A stretch of 46,454 nucleotides of DNA from Acanthamoeba sp. SK_2022b (lineage: Eukaryota; Discosea; Longamoebia; Acanthamoebidae): positions 1-46,454 of the forward strand of contig JANDJZ010001763.1 of NCBI GenBank assembly GCA_027943245.1, read 5' to 3'. This document shows, piece by piece, positions 25,227-32,498 of this stretch. The position numbers and the translations under genes are program-made. The notes under the pieces are model-generated. The model searched no databases. It was not told where the DNA came from and saw only the letters and a program-made list of their open reading frames with translations. Position 1 is the stretch's first letter, and each line of letters begins with the position of its first letter.

Positions 25227-25946
25227 ATGCGTTTGCTTCTTGTGGAAGACGATGTGATGGTGGCCAGCGGCATCAAGCTGGGGCTGTCCGATGCGGGGTA
25301 TGCCGTGGACTGGGTCGGCAGTGCCGAGCGCGCCCTGGAGGTGCTGGCCCAGGAAGCCTTCGACCTGGCCGTGATCGACATCGGCCTGCCCGGTATCGAC
25401 GGGCTGGAGCTCACGCGCCGCCTGCGCAGCAGCGCGGTGGAGAGCTCGGCCATGCCCGTGCTGATTCTGACGGCGCGCGACGCGCTGCAGGACCGCGTGC
25501 AGGGCCTGGACCAGGGCGCCGACGACTACATGGTCAAGCCCTTTGAGCTTCCTGAACTGCTGGCCCGGCTGCGCGCGCTGCTGCGTCGGTCACAGGCAGC
25601 CACATCGGCCGTCCTCAGCTTCGGTCCCATCGAGCTGGACACGGCAGGCCGCCGCGCCGGCGCGCGCCAGCCTGCACAAGACGATGAGAGCGAGGGAAAG
25701 CTGCTGCCCATCGACCTGGGCCCGCGCGAATGGACCGTGCTGGAATACCTGCTGATCCACGCGCCCAAGCCGGCCAGCAAGGACAAGCTGCTGCAGGCGC
25801 TCACGGGCTGGGACCGAGAGATCACGCCCAATGCGGTCGAGGTCTATGTCTCTCGCCTGCGCAGCAAGCTGGAGCCGCACGGCGTGGCCCTACGCTCCAT
25901 CCGGGGCTTCGGCTATCGGCTGGAACTCTCGCATACCGTTGCCTGA
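25227..25946 (+). CDS. OmpR-family response regulator
   Basis: This 239-residue two-component regulator has an N-terminal receiver domain with an acidic pair at residues 8-9 (VEDD), phosphoacceptor Asp51 in LAVIDIGLPGIDG, and Lys104 in YMVKPFEL. The C-terminal winged helix (about 140-235) has LGPREWTVLEYLL, TPNAVEVYVSRLRSKLE and IRGFGYRLE. It is QseB/TctD-like in overall look. ATG 25227 is the start because the longer upstream frame runs through the argB terminator. The partner kinase gene begins 37 bases downstream. The regulated genes are not evident here. Confidence 0.93.
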   Translation: MRLLLVEDDVMVASGIKLGLSDAGYAVDWVGSAERALEVLAQEAFDLAVIDIGLPGIDGLELTRRLRSSAVESSAMPVLILTARDALQDRVQGLDQGADDYMVKPFELPELLARLRALLRRSQAATSAVLSFGPIELDTAGRRAGARQPAQDDESEGKLLPIDLGPREWTVLEYLLIHAPKPASKDKLLQALTGWDREITPNAVEVYVSRLRSKLEPHGVALRSIRGFGYRLELSHTVA

Positions 25947-25983
25947 TGCGGACATGGCGCATGGCCCCAGGCGCTGACCGCCC

Positions 25984-27471
25984 ATGACAGCCAATCTGCG
26001 ACTTCGCCTGCTGGTGCTGCTGGTGGTGCCGCTGACGCTGCTGGCGCTGATGGGCGGCTGGTTCGGCTACCGCTCGGCAGACGAGGCCTCCACCCAGCAT
26101 GACCAGCGCCTTTTGCGCCTGCTGCCCGCGCTGGCCGACTCCGTGCTGGCACCGTCGATTGCCGAGGGAACGCCGCCGCTGGTCGCGCTGACGCCCGCCA
26201 TCGAGGAAGTCTTGCGCCAGCGCGGCAACGACGTCGGATATGCCGTGGGCGACCTGCAGGGCCATGTCGTTGCCGGCGACACCTGGATCCGCTTCGATGT
26301 GCCTTCCACGCCGCTGGCCGAGTTCCACAGCCAGGAGCATGACGGCCTGACCTACCGCGTGGCCGTCATGCGCGCCGAAACCTATGGCGCCGGTGAAATG
26401 GTGCTCGTGCTGGCCGACGGTGGCGACGTACGCCAGCAATGGGTGCGCCAGTTGCTGCTGCATGTGCTGCTGCCCAGCGTGCTGCTGATCGCGGGCGCTG
26501 GCATTGCCATCTACTGGTCGGTCAGCCGGGCCTTCCGGCCGCTGCTGACCCTGACCCAGGCTGTGGAGCGGCGCTCGCCGCGCGACCTCAGTCCCATCTC
26601 TGAGCACAGCTCGCCCGCCGAGGTCCGCCCGCTGGTGCGCTCGCTCAACCGATTGTTTGCACTGGTCAACGCCCAGGCCGAAGGCCAGCGGCGCTTTGTG
26701 GCCGATGCCGCCCATCAATTGCGCACGCCTCTGGCGGCCTTGCAGGCCCAGGTCGAGGCCTGGGCGCTGAGCGCGCAGGCTGCCCAGGCCGAGGCGAGGC
26801 GCAAGGGCACCGAGGCCCAGGTGGTGCTCAGCGTGACGCAGATCGAGCAATTGCGCGACGCCACGCGGCGCACCTCGCAGCTGGCACGCCAGCTGCTGGC
26901 GCTGTCACGTGCCGACGCCCGCAATGCCGAAGTCCAGCCGCTGCAGCAGGTGGACCTCAAGGACCTGTGCGAAAGCATGCTGGAAATGTTCTTCGACCAG
27001 GCCAGCGCCAAAGGGCTGGACTTCGGCCTTGACGTTGCTCCGGCCAGTGTCTGGGGTCACAGCTGGCTGCTGCGCGAACTGGTGTCCAATCTCGTGGACA
27101 ACGCCATCAAGTACACGCCGCCCGGCGGCAGCGTCACGCTGCGCTGCGGCATGTACCATGGCGCGGGGCAGTCTGCGGATGAGCCGCCAGGGTGGGCCTT
27201 CCTGGAGGTCGAGGACGATGGCCCCGGCGTGCCCGAGGCCGAGCGCTCGCAGATCACGCAGCGCTTTTACCGCGCCCAGGGTGCGTCCGGCGATGGAACG
27301 GGGCTGGGATTGGCGATTGCCGATGAAATCGCCCTGTTGCACCAGGGCACTCTGGCCTTTGGCGCCGGCGCGCAGGGCAAGGGCCTGCTGGTACGCTTGG
27401 AGCTTCCATTGCAAATGCCGGCCGTGCTCTCGGAAACAGTAGCAGCGCAGCCAACAGGGACGCGATCCTGA
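25984..27471 (+). CDS. Sensor histidine kinase (QseC/TctE-like)
   Basis: This 495-residue membrane kinase has a first transmembrane helix at about 9-28, a periplasmic sensor domain (about 30-155), a second helix at about 158-180, and a short HAMP-like linker. The HisKA dimerisation domain has phospho-acceptor His244 in FVADAAHQLRTPL. The ATPase domain shows an N box LVDNAIKYTPPGG near 374, G1 VEDDGPGVPEAE near 410 and G2 DGTGLGLAIADEIA near 438. The N-terminal sensor resembles 2CSK_N-type domains of tricarboxylate or quorum-type kinases, but the signal is unknown. It is co-transcribed with the response regulator. Confidence 0.93.
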   Translation: MTANLRLRLLVLLVVPLTLLALMGGWFGYRSADEASTQHDQRLLRLLPALADSVLAPSIAEGTPPLVALTPAIEEVLRQRGNDVGYAVGDLQGHVVAGDTWIRFDVPSTPLAEFHSQEHDGLTYRVAVMRAETYGAGEMVLVLADGGDVRQQWVRQLLLHVLLPSVLLIAGAGIAIYWSVSRAFRPLLTLTQAVERRSPRDLSPISEHSSPAEVRPLVRSLNRLFALVNAQAEGQRRFVADAAHQLRTPLAALQAQVEAWALSAQAAQAEARRKGTEAQVVLSVTQIEQLRDATRRTSQLARQLLALSRADARNAEVQPLQQVDLKDLCESMLEMFFDQASAKGLDFGLDVAPASVWGHSWLLRELVSNLVDNAIKYTPPGGSVTLRCGMYHGAGQSADEPPGWAFLEVEDDGPGVPEAERSQITQRFYRAQGASGDGTGLGLAIADEIALLHQGTLAFGAGAQGKGLLVRLELPLQMPAVLSETVAAQPTGTRS

Positions 27472-27553
27472 CGGTTGCGCTCATGGGGACAGCTTTGTGC
27501 GGAGTTGCCGCCGAGGGCTGTGAGAGAATTACTTACAAATAGTTGATCTGCTT

Positions 27554-28249
27554 ATGTCCGAGTCTGAAGTCCTGTCGCCTTTATCCGCTCCTGGCGCTGA
27601 TGTCGTTTCCGACGAAGCCGCCTCCGCTTCCGCCCCCACGCCTGCGCGCAAACGCCCCAAACCCGGGGAGCGGCGCGAGCAGATCCTGCAGGCGCTTGCG
27701 GCCATGCTGGAAAAGCCCGGCGCAGAACGCATCACCACGGCAGCGCTGGCCGCTCACCTGGGCGTCAGCGAGGCGGCCCTGTACCGCCACTTCGCCAGCA
27801 AGGCACAGATGTTCGAAGGCCTGATCGAGTTCATCGAGCAATCCGTCTTCACGCTCGTGCAGCAGATCGTCGGGCGGGATGTGCCGGAGGAAGAGCGTCC
27901 CGCAGTGGATGGCATGCGCCAGGCCAGCCGCGTGATCTCGCTGGTGCTGCAGTTCGGCGAGCGCAACCCCGGCATGGTGCGCGTCATGGTGGGCGATGCC
28001 ATCGTCTTCGAGCACGAGCGCCTGCAGGCCCGCATGAACCAGTTCTTCGACCGCATCGAATCCACGCTGCGCCAGTGCCTGCGCCCCGCCGCCGGTGCCC
28101 TGGGCTCCTCCGCCCCGACGGTCGATGCCCAGGTCGCCGCCAGCGTGCTGACGTCGTTCGCGCTGGGCCGCCTGCAGCGCTACGCGCGCTCGGGTTTCCG
28201 CCGCCTGCCGACCGAGCATCTGGAAGCCAGCCTGGCCTTGATGGTCTGA
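27554..28249 (+). CDS. slmA: TetR-type nucleoid occlusion factor, SlmA-like
   Basis: This 231-residue protein has a roughly 40-residue Ala/Pro-rich leader and a TetR helix-turn-helix (about 38-85: RREQILQALAAMLEKPGAERITTAALAAHLGVSEAALYRHF). The C-terminal domain matches SlmA in several places (FEGLIEFIEQSVF, FGERNPGMVRVMVGDAIVFEHERLQARMNQFFDRIE). In E. coli SlmA binds specific DNA sites and blocks FtsZ assembly over the nucleoid. The alternative is an ordinary TetR repressor, but the FGERNPG segment argues for SlmA. It has its own promoter region and a terminator directly after, followed by the phage-tail island. Confidence 0.85.
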   Translation: MSESEVLSPLSAPGADVVSDEAASASAPTPARKRPKPGERREQILQALAAMLEKPGAERITTAALAAHLGVSEAALYRHFASKAQMFEGLIEFIEQSVFTLVQQIVGRDVPEEERPAVDGMRQASRVISLVLQFGERNPGMVRVMVGDAIVFEHERLQARMNQFFDRIESTLRQCLRPAAGALGSSAPTVDAQVAASVLTSFALGRLQRYARSGFRRLPTEHLEASLALMV

Positions 28250-28285
28250 ACATGGCCCAGCGGACCCCAGGGTCCGCTCTGCAGC

Positions 28286-28316
28286 AAAGCCACCCGCTTG
28301 CGCCGGTGGCTTTTTT
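28286..28316 (+). terminator. Rho-independent terminator after slmA
   Basis: AAAGCCACC pairs with GGTGGCTTT and runs into TTTTTT. A second GC-rich hairpin (AGCGGACC/GGGTCCGCT) lies just upstream at about 28258-28279. It marks the left boundary of the phage-derived island. Confidence 0.9.
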
Positions 28317-28351
28317 GCGACCAGGGCCTTGCTTCTTCGCGGTGGCAGTGC

Positions 28352-28864
28352 TCAGCCGGCAAGATTGCGCCGTCGCCTGGCCGGTGCTGTCACGCCCAGC
28401 GCCGCAACGATGCGCCCCACCTGGCCTTCCGTAATCCCATGCTCGGCAGCCAGTTGCCGGGCCGTCTTGTCCGTGGCGTAGTCTGCGGCGATACGCTGGT
28501 TGCGTAGTGCCTGCAGTGCGCGCGCTGCCCTGGGCAGCTGGAAGTGGGGCAGGCCTCCATACTCACGGGCGAGCTGGAGCAAGGCTTTCACGCCTATGGT
28601 GGCCGCATAGGGATGCTCGGGTGTGACCTTGTCCGGCGTGGGAACGTAGATGCGCAGCCCACCCCAGCGCTGCACCAAGGCCATCGTGGGCTGCAGTCCG
28701 ATCAGGCGCTCGAAGTCCTGCAGCAGGGGCGGGAGCAGATCACTGCAAGTGCCATGGCGCGGGTCAATGGCAGCTGCTCCGGGCGTGGGTATGCCGATGG
28801 TGGGGGGCAGGGCAGCAGGCCGAAAGCCCTGGAAGACAGGTGCCGGATGGTGTTCGGAATGCAT
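28352..28864 (-). CDS. Mor-like phage transcription activator
   Basis: This 170-residue protein resembles the Mor (Middle operon regulator) family of Mu-like phages. After a Pro/Ala-rich N-terminus, a Mor-type dimerisation region (about 45-115, FERLIGLQPTMALVQRWGGLRIYVP) leads to a C-terminal helix-turn-helix (about 131-153, DKTARQLAAEHGITEGQVGRIV) and a basic tail. ATG 28864 is favoured; an upstream in-frame extension to 28960 would overlap the repressor promoter and start. It is transcribed away from the repressor and from the tail genes. By analogy with PrtN of pyocins and with Mor it would activate the tail operon when the repressor is removed; that is inference. Confidence 0.78.
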   Translation of the reverse strand: MHSEHHPAPVFQGFRPAALPPTIGIPTPGAAAIDPRHGTCSDLLPPLLQDFERLIGLQPTMALVQRWGGLRIYVPTPDKVTPEHPYAATIGVKALLQLAREYGGLPHFQLPRAARALQALRNQRIAADYATDKTARQLAAEHGITEGQVGRIVAALGVTAPARRRRNLAG

Positions 28865-28881
28865 TTTGGCTGTACGCTCTT

Positions 28882-28934
28882 GGTTCAAAAGGAAACGGTT
28901 CAATTTGAACCATATTCTTGGTCCATAACGAACC
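28882..28934. promoter_or_regulatory. Three operator-like sites between activator and repressor genes
   Basis: A perfect 15-bp palindrome GGTTCAATTTGAACC occupies 28897-28911. Immediately left of it is an imperfect copy GGTTCAAAAGGAAAC (28882-28896), and to the right another, GGTCCATAACGAACC (28920-28934). Three related 15-mers in a divergent regulatory region are reminiscent of CI/Cro operators. They would let the repressor control both its own gene and the Mor-like gene. Confidence 0.75.
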
Positions 28935-28950
28935 ACTGTCAAGATTCGCC

Positions 28951-29625
28951 ATGCCTGCAAAACCAGTGACTGATGCGCTTACATCCAACGTTGATGAGGT
29001 ACTGGCGCGCATGGCTGAAGCCTTGGGACCCGACTGGATGGCCGGCATGGGGGTTCAGCCTGAAACGGTGCGGACATGGCGCAAGCGCGGGGAAGTGCCA
29101 GCACGGCAACTGCTGCGGGCCTCGCAGCGAGCGGGCCGGCCGCTGGAGTATTTCAACGGCACGGGCGCGGCGAAGCTTGTCGCTCGGCATGGTGGGGCGG
29201 CCGAAGACGAGTTCACGCAGATCGAGATGCTCGATGCGCACGTCAGCGCAGGGCATGGGGCCGTCAACGGCCCTGACGAGGTGATAGGCCGCTTCGCCTT
29301 CCGTTCGTCCTGGCTGCAGTCCAAGGGGCTGGGCAGGCACAACGCCAAGATCGTGCGTGCCCGTGGAAGATCCATGGCGGACCGCATCAACGACGGCGAC
29401 ATCCTGCTGGTCAACACCTCGGTCGATACGCTGACCCAGGATGGTGTCTATGTGATCGAGCTGGAGGGTGAGAACTACGTCAAGCTGCTGGAGCGCGACT
29501 TCAGCACGGGCGGTGTGCGCATCGTCAGCTACAACCCCGCTTATCCGCCCCAGGTTCTGGAAGGCGAAGCGGCCAACCGGCTGCGCATCTGCGGCCGGGT
29601 CCTCTGGCACGGCGGAGAACTCTAG
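28951..29625 (+). CDS. CI-like self-cleaving phage repressor (HTH + S24 peptidase)
   Basis: This 224-residue repressor has an N-terminal DNA-binding domain of the phage CI type (about 10-65, with VQPETVRTWRKRGEVPARQLL). The LexA/CI-type S24 peptidase domain follows, with the scissile Ala100-Gly101 in HVSAGHG, nucleophile Ser141 in ARGRSMADRINDGD and Lys178 in ENYVKLLERD. The complete Ser-Lys dyad and Ala-Gly bond predict RecA-stimulated self-cleavage on DNA damage. ATG 28951 is the usual start; TTG 28918 is possible but lies in the operator region. It is divergent from the Mor-like gene across three operator-like sites. It is analogous to PrtR of pyocin clusters. Confidence 0.92.
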   Translation: MPAKPVTDALTSNVDEVLARMAEALGPDWMAGMGVQPETVRTWRKRGEVPARQLLRASQRAGRPLEYFNGTGAAKLVARHGGAAEDEFTQIEMLDAHVSAGHGAVNGPDEVIGRFAFRSSWLQSKGLGRHNAKIVRARGRSMADRINDGDILLVNTSVDTLTQDGVYVIELEGENYVKLLERDFSTGGVRIVSYNPAYPPQVLEGEAANRLRICGRVLWHGGEL

Positions 29626-29864
29626 CCCCCGGGCCGCGCCGCCCGGCATCGCTCCAGAGACTTTGCCGCAGGCCTGAGGCCAGCCTGCGCGCTTCCGTCT
29701 TCTCCCAGCCTTTCTCGTCCTCCTCTTTCGTGCATCCGTGCCTGCCGGAGCGGCAGGACGTTTGCGCTTGCCTGGCCGTTGGGATGTGCCGGGCCAAGGC
29801 ACATGTGCCTGGCATCCAGGTCCGCTGCGCCTGAGAAGGCGCGCGCCTGTGGACGCTGAAACCG

Positions 29865-29882
29865 GGCCTGCATATGCAGGCC
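29865..29882. promoter_or_regulatory. 18-bp perfect palindrome upstream of the tail operon
   Basis: GGCCTGCATATGCAGGCC is self-complementary over all 18 bases and lies about 80 bases before the first tail-operon start codon. It may be a binding site for the Mor-like activator. Alternatively the stem plus the following T-rich stretch may be a weak terminator for the repressor gene. Confidence 0.5.
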
Positions 29883-29909
29883 TTATTCATTTTTGCCTAC
29901 CTCGGCACA

Positions 29910-29960
29910 GTCACTCCATCGCAACGACGCATCTTTTTCTGCGTCCCCCAACGGAGTGAC
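29910..29960 (+). promoter_or_regulatory. Hairpin sequestering the Shine-Dalgarno of the first tail-operon gene
   Basis: The outer stem GTCACTCC (29910-29917) pairs perfectly with GGAGTGAC (29953-29960). The inner stem GACGCA (29926-29931) pairs perfectly with TGCGTC (29940-29945) around a T-rich loop. The GGAG ribosome-binding site (29953-29956) of ATG 29963 lies inside the outer 3' arm, so translation initiation is probably controlled by opening of this structure. Confidence 0.7.
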
Positions 29961-29962
29961 CC

Positions 29963-30070
29963 ATGTACGCCATCGCACAACTGTTCCTGCTCTTTGCCGC
30001 TCATCTGCGGCCCATCGTGGCCGAGGCTGCGGCGAGCGTGGCAGCGGCCTTTCCGGTGCTGCGCCCATGA
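29963..30070 (+). CDS. Small hydrophobic protein, first gene of the tail operon
   Basis: This predicted 35-residue peptide has a hydrophobic, Ala/Leu-rich sequence with one possible membrane-spanning segment (residues 3-30, broken by HLRP). A GGAG sequence sits 7 bases before its ATG, and its stop overlaps the next start by 4 bases (ATGA). It could be a true small membrane protein or a leader peptide for translational coupling to the tail terminator gene. The ribosome-binding site and overlap support translation; I do not recognise the sequence. Confidence 0.6.
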   Translation: MYAIAQLFLLFAAHLRPIVAEAAASVAAAFPVLRP

Positions 30071-30552
30071 ATGCACTGGCCCAGCATCGCAACGCCATCG
30101 TGTCCGTCCTGGCCTCGGTGCCGCAGATCGGCGTTGTGCAGGACCGCGAACGCCATGCCGCCAGCGATGCCGAGCTGGCCGCCCTGTTCACGTATACGCC
30201 GCCTGCAGCAGGCACGGCCCATGTCCGCGGCTGGTGGCTGCGCAGAAGCAGCACGGTCGAGCACGGCAGCAGCACGGCCCGCACGGTAAGCGTGCACCAA
30301 TGGACGCTGCATGGCTACCTGGCCATCGCCGACGCCCAGGCCAGCGAGTTGCTGCTGGACGACCTGGTCGAGCAGTTCCGCGCCCTGGTGCGAGCCGATC
30401 CGACCCTGGGTGGCGTGTGCCAGCCCGGTCCCCTGGCAGGCAGCGACGACAGCACCGATGGCGTGCAGGTCATGCGTGCCGAGCCGGTGGATTTCGCGGG
30501 AGTGCGTTGCCACTCCGTTGTCCTGCAACTCAGAACCTGGAGCTACCTGTGA
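30067..30552 (+). CDS. Putative phage tail terminator / completion protein
   Basis: This 161-residue protein starts MNALAQHRNAIVSVLASVP and ends VVLQLRTWSYL. The alpha/beta layout and the middle segment (SVHQWTLHGYLAIADAQASELLLDDLVEQFRALVRADP) look like the tail terminator family (lambda gpU-like) that caps the tail tube. Position directly before the tube gene matches siphophage order. In a complete phage it would connect the tail to head-completion proteins, which are absent here. The assignment relies on order, length and general resemblance. Confidence 0.6.
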   Translation: MNALAQHRNAIVSVLASVPQIGVVQDRERHAASDAELAALFTYTPPAAGTAHVRGWWLRRSSTVEHGSSTARTVSVHQWTLHGYLAIADAQASELLLDDLVEQFRALVRADPTLGGVCQPGPLAGSDDSTDGVQVMRAEPVDFAGVRCHSVVLQLRTWSYL

Positions 30553-30682
30553 CCTGCACACCACCGAACCGGGCCTAGACCGGACACCTCGCAACTTTCC
30601 CGCAACCCCTGTGGTCCGCGGCGCTGGAGAACGGCGCCCAAGGCCGCGAAACCTTTCCTCATCTCTTCAAAGGATTTTCCAA

Positions 30683-31609
30683 ATGGCAGCAAAGATCATG
30701 CGCAAGATGGCCCTCCTGGCCCTGGTTGAAACCGTTGTCGGCACGGCCGTCGTACCGCTGGCGGCCAATGCCATGCTGGTCAGCGACGTGACCCTGACCC
30801 CCATCGAGGGCGACGTGGTCGAGCGCAACAACATCCGTCCCTTCTTCGGCTCCAGCGGCAGCACCCTGGTCACCGAATACCAGAAGGTGTCGTTCTCCGT
30901 GGAATTCGCGGGTGTGGCCGCAGCGGGTGAGCGTCCCGGCGTGACCGACCTGTTGCGTGCGTGCGCCGCCAGCGCCAGCACCGAGACTGGCGTGAAGACA
31001 GTCTTCTCTCCCGTGACCGACGGCATCCAGAGCGTGACCATCTACGGCAACGTGGACGGCACCCTCTACAAGATGCATGGTGCACGCGGCGAGGTGGAGT
31101 TCAGCACCGATGCCAAGGCCATTCCCAAGTGGAAGTTCGAGTTCACGGGCTCCTTTGTCCCCGCCGTGGATGAGGCCCTGCCGGCTGTGGACTACACCGA
31201 CTTCGTCGCTCCTCTGGGCGTCAACAAGACCAACACCCAACTGACCCTCGATGGCCTGGCGGTGGCCTGCAGCGCCTTCAGCTTCAAGTGCGGCAACCAG
31301 GTGGTCAAGCGAGACCTGATGAACGTGGACACCGTGGAAATCACGGACCGCAAGTCCACGGGCAGCGTCACCTTCGAGAACACCAGCGTGGCCACCAAGG
31401 ACTGGATCGGCCTGGCGCGCGCCAGCGCCATCGTGCCCGTCACGCTCAAGCATGGACCGGGCGCCACCAACACCGTCAGTTTCAAGAGCGCGCGCGCCCA
31501 GATCGGCAAGCCGACCTACAGCGACAGCGATGGCGTGCAGATGATCACGATCCCCCTGTCGTTCATTCCCTCCGACGCGGGCAACGACGAGTGGTCCATC
31601 GAGATCTGA
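30683..31609 (+). CDS. Phage major tail (tube) protein
   Basis: This 308-residue protein has an AAAGGA ribosome-binding site 9 bases before ATG 30683. It is beta-rich with a two-part layout (about 1-170 and 180-308) seen in tail tube proteins of Mu-like siphophages, including a TYSDSDGVQMITIPLSFIPS segment at the end. Tube proteins of this type polymerise into hexameric rings around the tape measure. No sheath gene lies next to it, so the tail would be non-contractile. The N-terminal hydrophobic stretch (LALVETVVGTAVVPLAANAML) is not a signal peptide in this context. Confidence 0.78.
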   Translation: MAAKIMRKMALLALVETVVGTAVVPLAANAMLVSDVTLTPIEGDVVERNNIRPFFGSSGSTLVTEYQKVSFSVEFAGVAAAGERPGVTDLLRACAASASTETGVKTVFSPVTDGIQSVTIYGNVDGTLYKMHGARGEVEFSTDAKAIPKWKFEFTGSFVPAVDEALPAVDYTDFVAPLGVNKTNTQLTLDGLAVACSAFSFKCGNQVVKRDLMNVDTVEITDRKSTGSVTFENTSVATKDWIGLARASAIVPVTLKHGPGATNTVSFKSARAQIGKPTYSDSDGVQMITIPLSFIPSDAGNDEWSIEI

Positions 31610-31652
31610 CGCCGTACCTCCCTGCCCGACAACTACACATCCAAGGATCACC

Positions 31653-32108
31653 ATGGCCGTCAAGATTTCCGGGCTCAAGCCCACCATCTCCGTTCCCGCA
31701 ACGCTGTACCTGCCCGTCGATGAGGGCAGGTTCGGAGCCCATCACTTTGCCGTTGTGTTCAAGCGCCTGGGCAAGGCGCGGCGCGACGAGATCAATGAAC
31801 TCATCGTCGTCGGCAAGCCCGCCACGCAGCCCGATGGCTCGCAGGAGGTACGGCGCATGACCATCCCTGAACTGCTCGACGAAGTGGTTGTGGGCTGGGA
31901 GGGGATGCTGGGCGACGAAGGAACACCCGTGCCCTACAGCCGCGACGAACGCCTGGCGGCCGAGGAGGCCTACCCGGGACTGGAGCAGGCCATGGCCGTA
32001 GCCTGGTTCGACGGACTCAACGTGCACCAGCGGGATGCCGCCACAAAAAACTCCGTGGCGCTGTCCGGCATCACCTCGGCCTCGACGGCGCAGACCGCTA
32101 TCTCGTAG
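31653..32108 (+). CDS. Phage tail assembly chaperone, short form (gpG-like)
   Basis: This 151-residue protein sits between the tube and tape-measure genes, the invariant place of the tail assembly chaperone. An AAGGA ribosome-binding site precedes ATG 31653. Like lambda gpG it ends shortly after a slippery heptamer: codons ACA AAA AAC at 32043-32051 contain A AAA AAC (32045-32051). Ribosomes that do not slip stop at TAG 32106. The sequence (VKISGLKPTISVPATLYLPVDEG and so on) is compatible with chaperone families of Mu-like siphophages. Confidence 0.8.
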   Translation: MAVKISGLKPTISVPATLYLPVDEGRFGAHHFAVVFKRLGKARRDEINELIVVGKPATQPDGSQEVRRMTIPELLDEVVVGWEGMLGDEGTPVPYSRDERLAAEEAYPGLEQAMAVAWFDGLNVHQRDAATKNSVALSGITSASTAQTAIS

Positions 32109-32428
32109 ACGACGAGTTGCGTGCCCAGTGCGCGCAGATGGGGATCGACCCCGACCGGATGGTGCCCGGCGATCTGCAACGGCAGCACCCCGAGGACTAC
32201 GAACTGTGGCCGGAGCATGCGATGGCCTGGAGCGTGTACCTCGGCTGCTCCACCCAGTGGCGCAGGACGGCCACGCCCTGGGGCCAGTGGCACTGGGACG
32301 GGCTGGATTACGCCGGGGTCGAGATCGTGATGCGCCGCTACGCGGTGCCCGCCGCGCAGCGCGGCGAGGTCTTCGCGCAATTGCAGGTACTGGAGGCGCA
32401 GGCGCTGCGCCAGCTCAACCGGGGCTGA
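31653..32428 (+). CDS. Tail assembly chaperone, frameshifted long form (gpGT-like)
   Basis: A -1 ribosomal frameshift at the slippery heptamer A AAA AAC (32045-32051) joins the first 133 codons to the overlapping frame ending at TGA 32426-32428, giving about 258 residues. The second frame is open continuously from the slip site to 32428 and by itself starts no plausible gene near the slip site. The extension (residues about 134-258) contains QRQHPEDYELWPEHAMAWSVYLGCSTQWRR. It resembles the short acidic/aromatic T-extension families (DUF1799-type) of related phages. In lambda both forms are needed in a fixed ratio to load tape measure and tube. Confidence 0.8.
32045..32091 (+). promoter_or_regulatory. 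Programmed -1 frameshift signal
   Basis: The slippery site A AAA AAC (32045-32051) is in the correct zero-frame phase (AAA at 32046, AAC at 32049). Six bases later an 8-bp stem begins: GCGCTGTC-type arm 32058-32065 pairs with 32084-32091 with one G-U pair and an 18-base loop. Slippery heptamer, spacer and stem are the three parts of a standard frameshift element. Confidence 0.82.
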
Positions 32429-32498
32429 GGCATAGGGGCCTCGGCTCCGGCCTTTCAAGACAAACACAAGCGGTCAAGCATACCGAACAGAGATCAGC

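Larger units (their letters stand above)
29626..29962 (+). promoter_or_regulatory. Structured non-coding region before the tail operon
   Basis: This 337-base stretch has no convincing gene. It holds several perfect inverted repeats: CCTGCC/GGCAGG (29741-29757), ATGTGCC/GGCACAT (29784-29804), and the 18-bp palindrome at 29865-29882. The last is followed by TTATTCATTTTT and may be a terminator for the repressor gene or an activator site. A two-tier hairpin at 29910-29960 covers the ribosome-binding site of the first tail-operon gene. The tail-operon promoter must lie here, but no good sigma-70 boxes were seen, which fits an activator-dependent promoter. Confidence 0.5.

Noticed and set aside
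27508..27535. Possible SlmA binding site (GTGAG and ACTTAC half-sites) upstream of slmA
   Set aside because: The half-sites are separated by six bases instead of the compact 12-bp known arrangement, so the match is not convincing.
28258..28351. Possible left attachment site of the tail island
   Set aside because: No direct repeat with the region after 40765 was found by eye; only terminator stems are present.
32117..32428. Independent small gene between tail chaperone and tape measure
   Set aside because: The frame is open back to a correctly phased slippery site, so it is better explained as the -1 frameshift extension of the chaperone.
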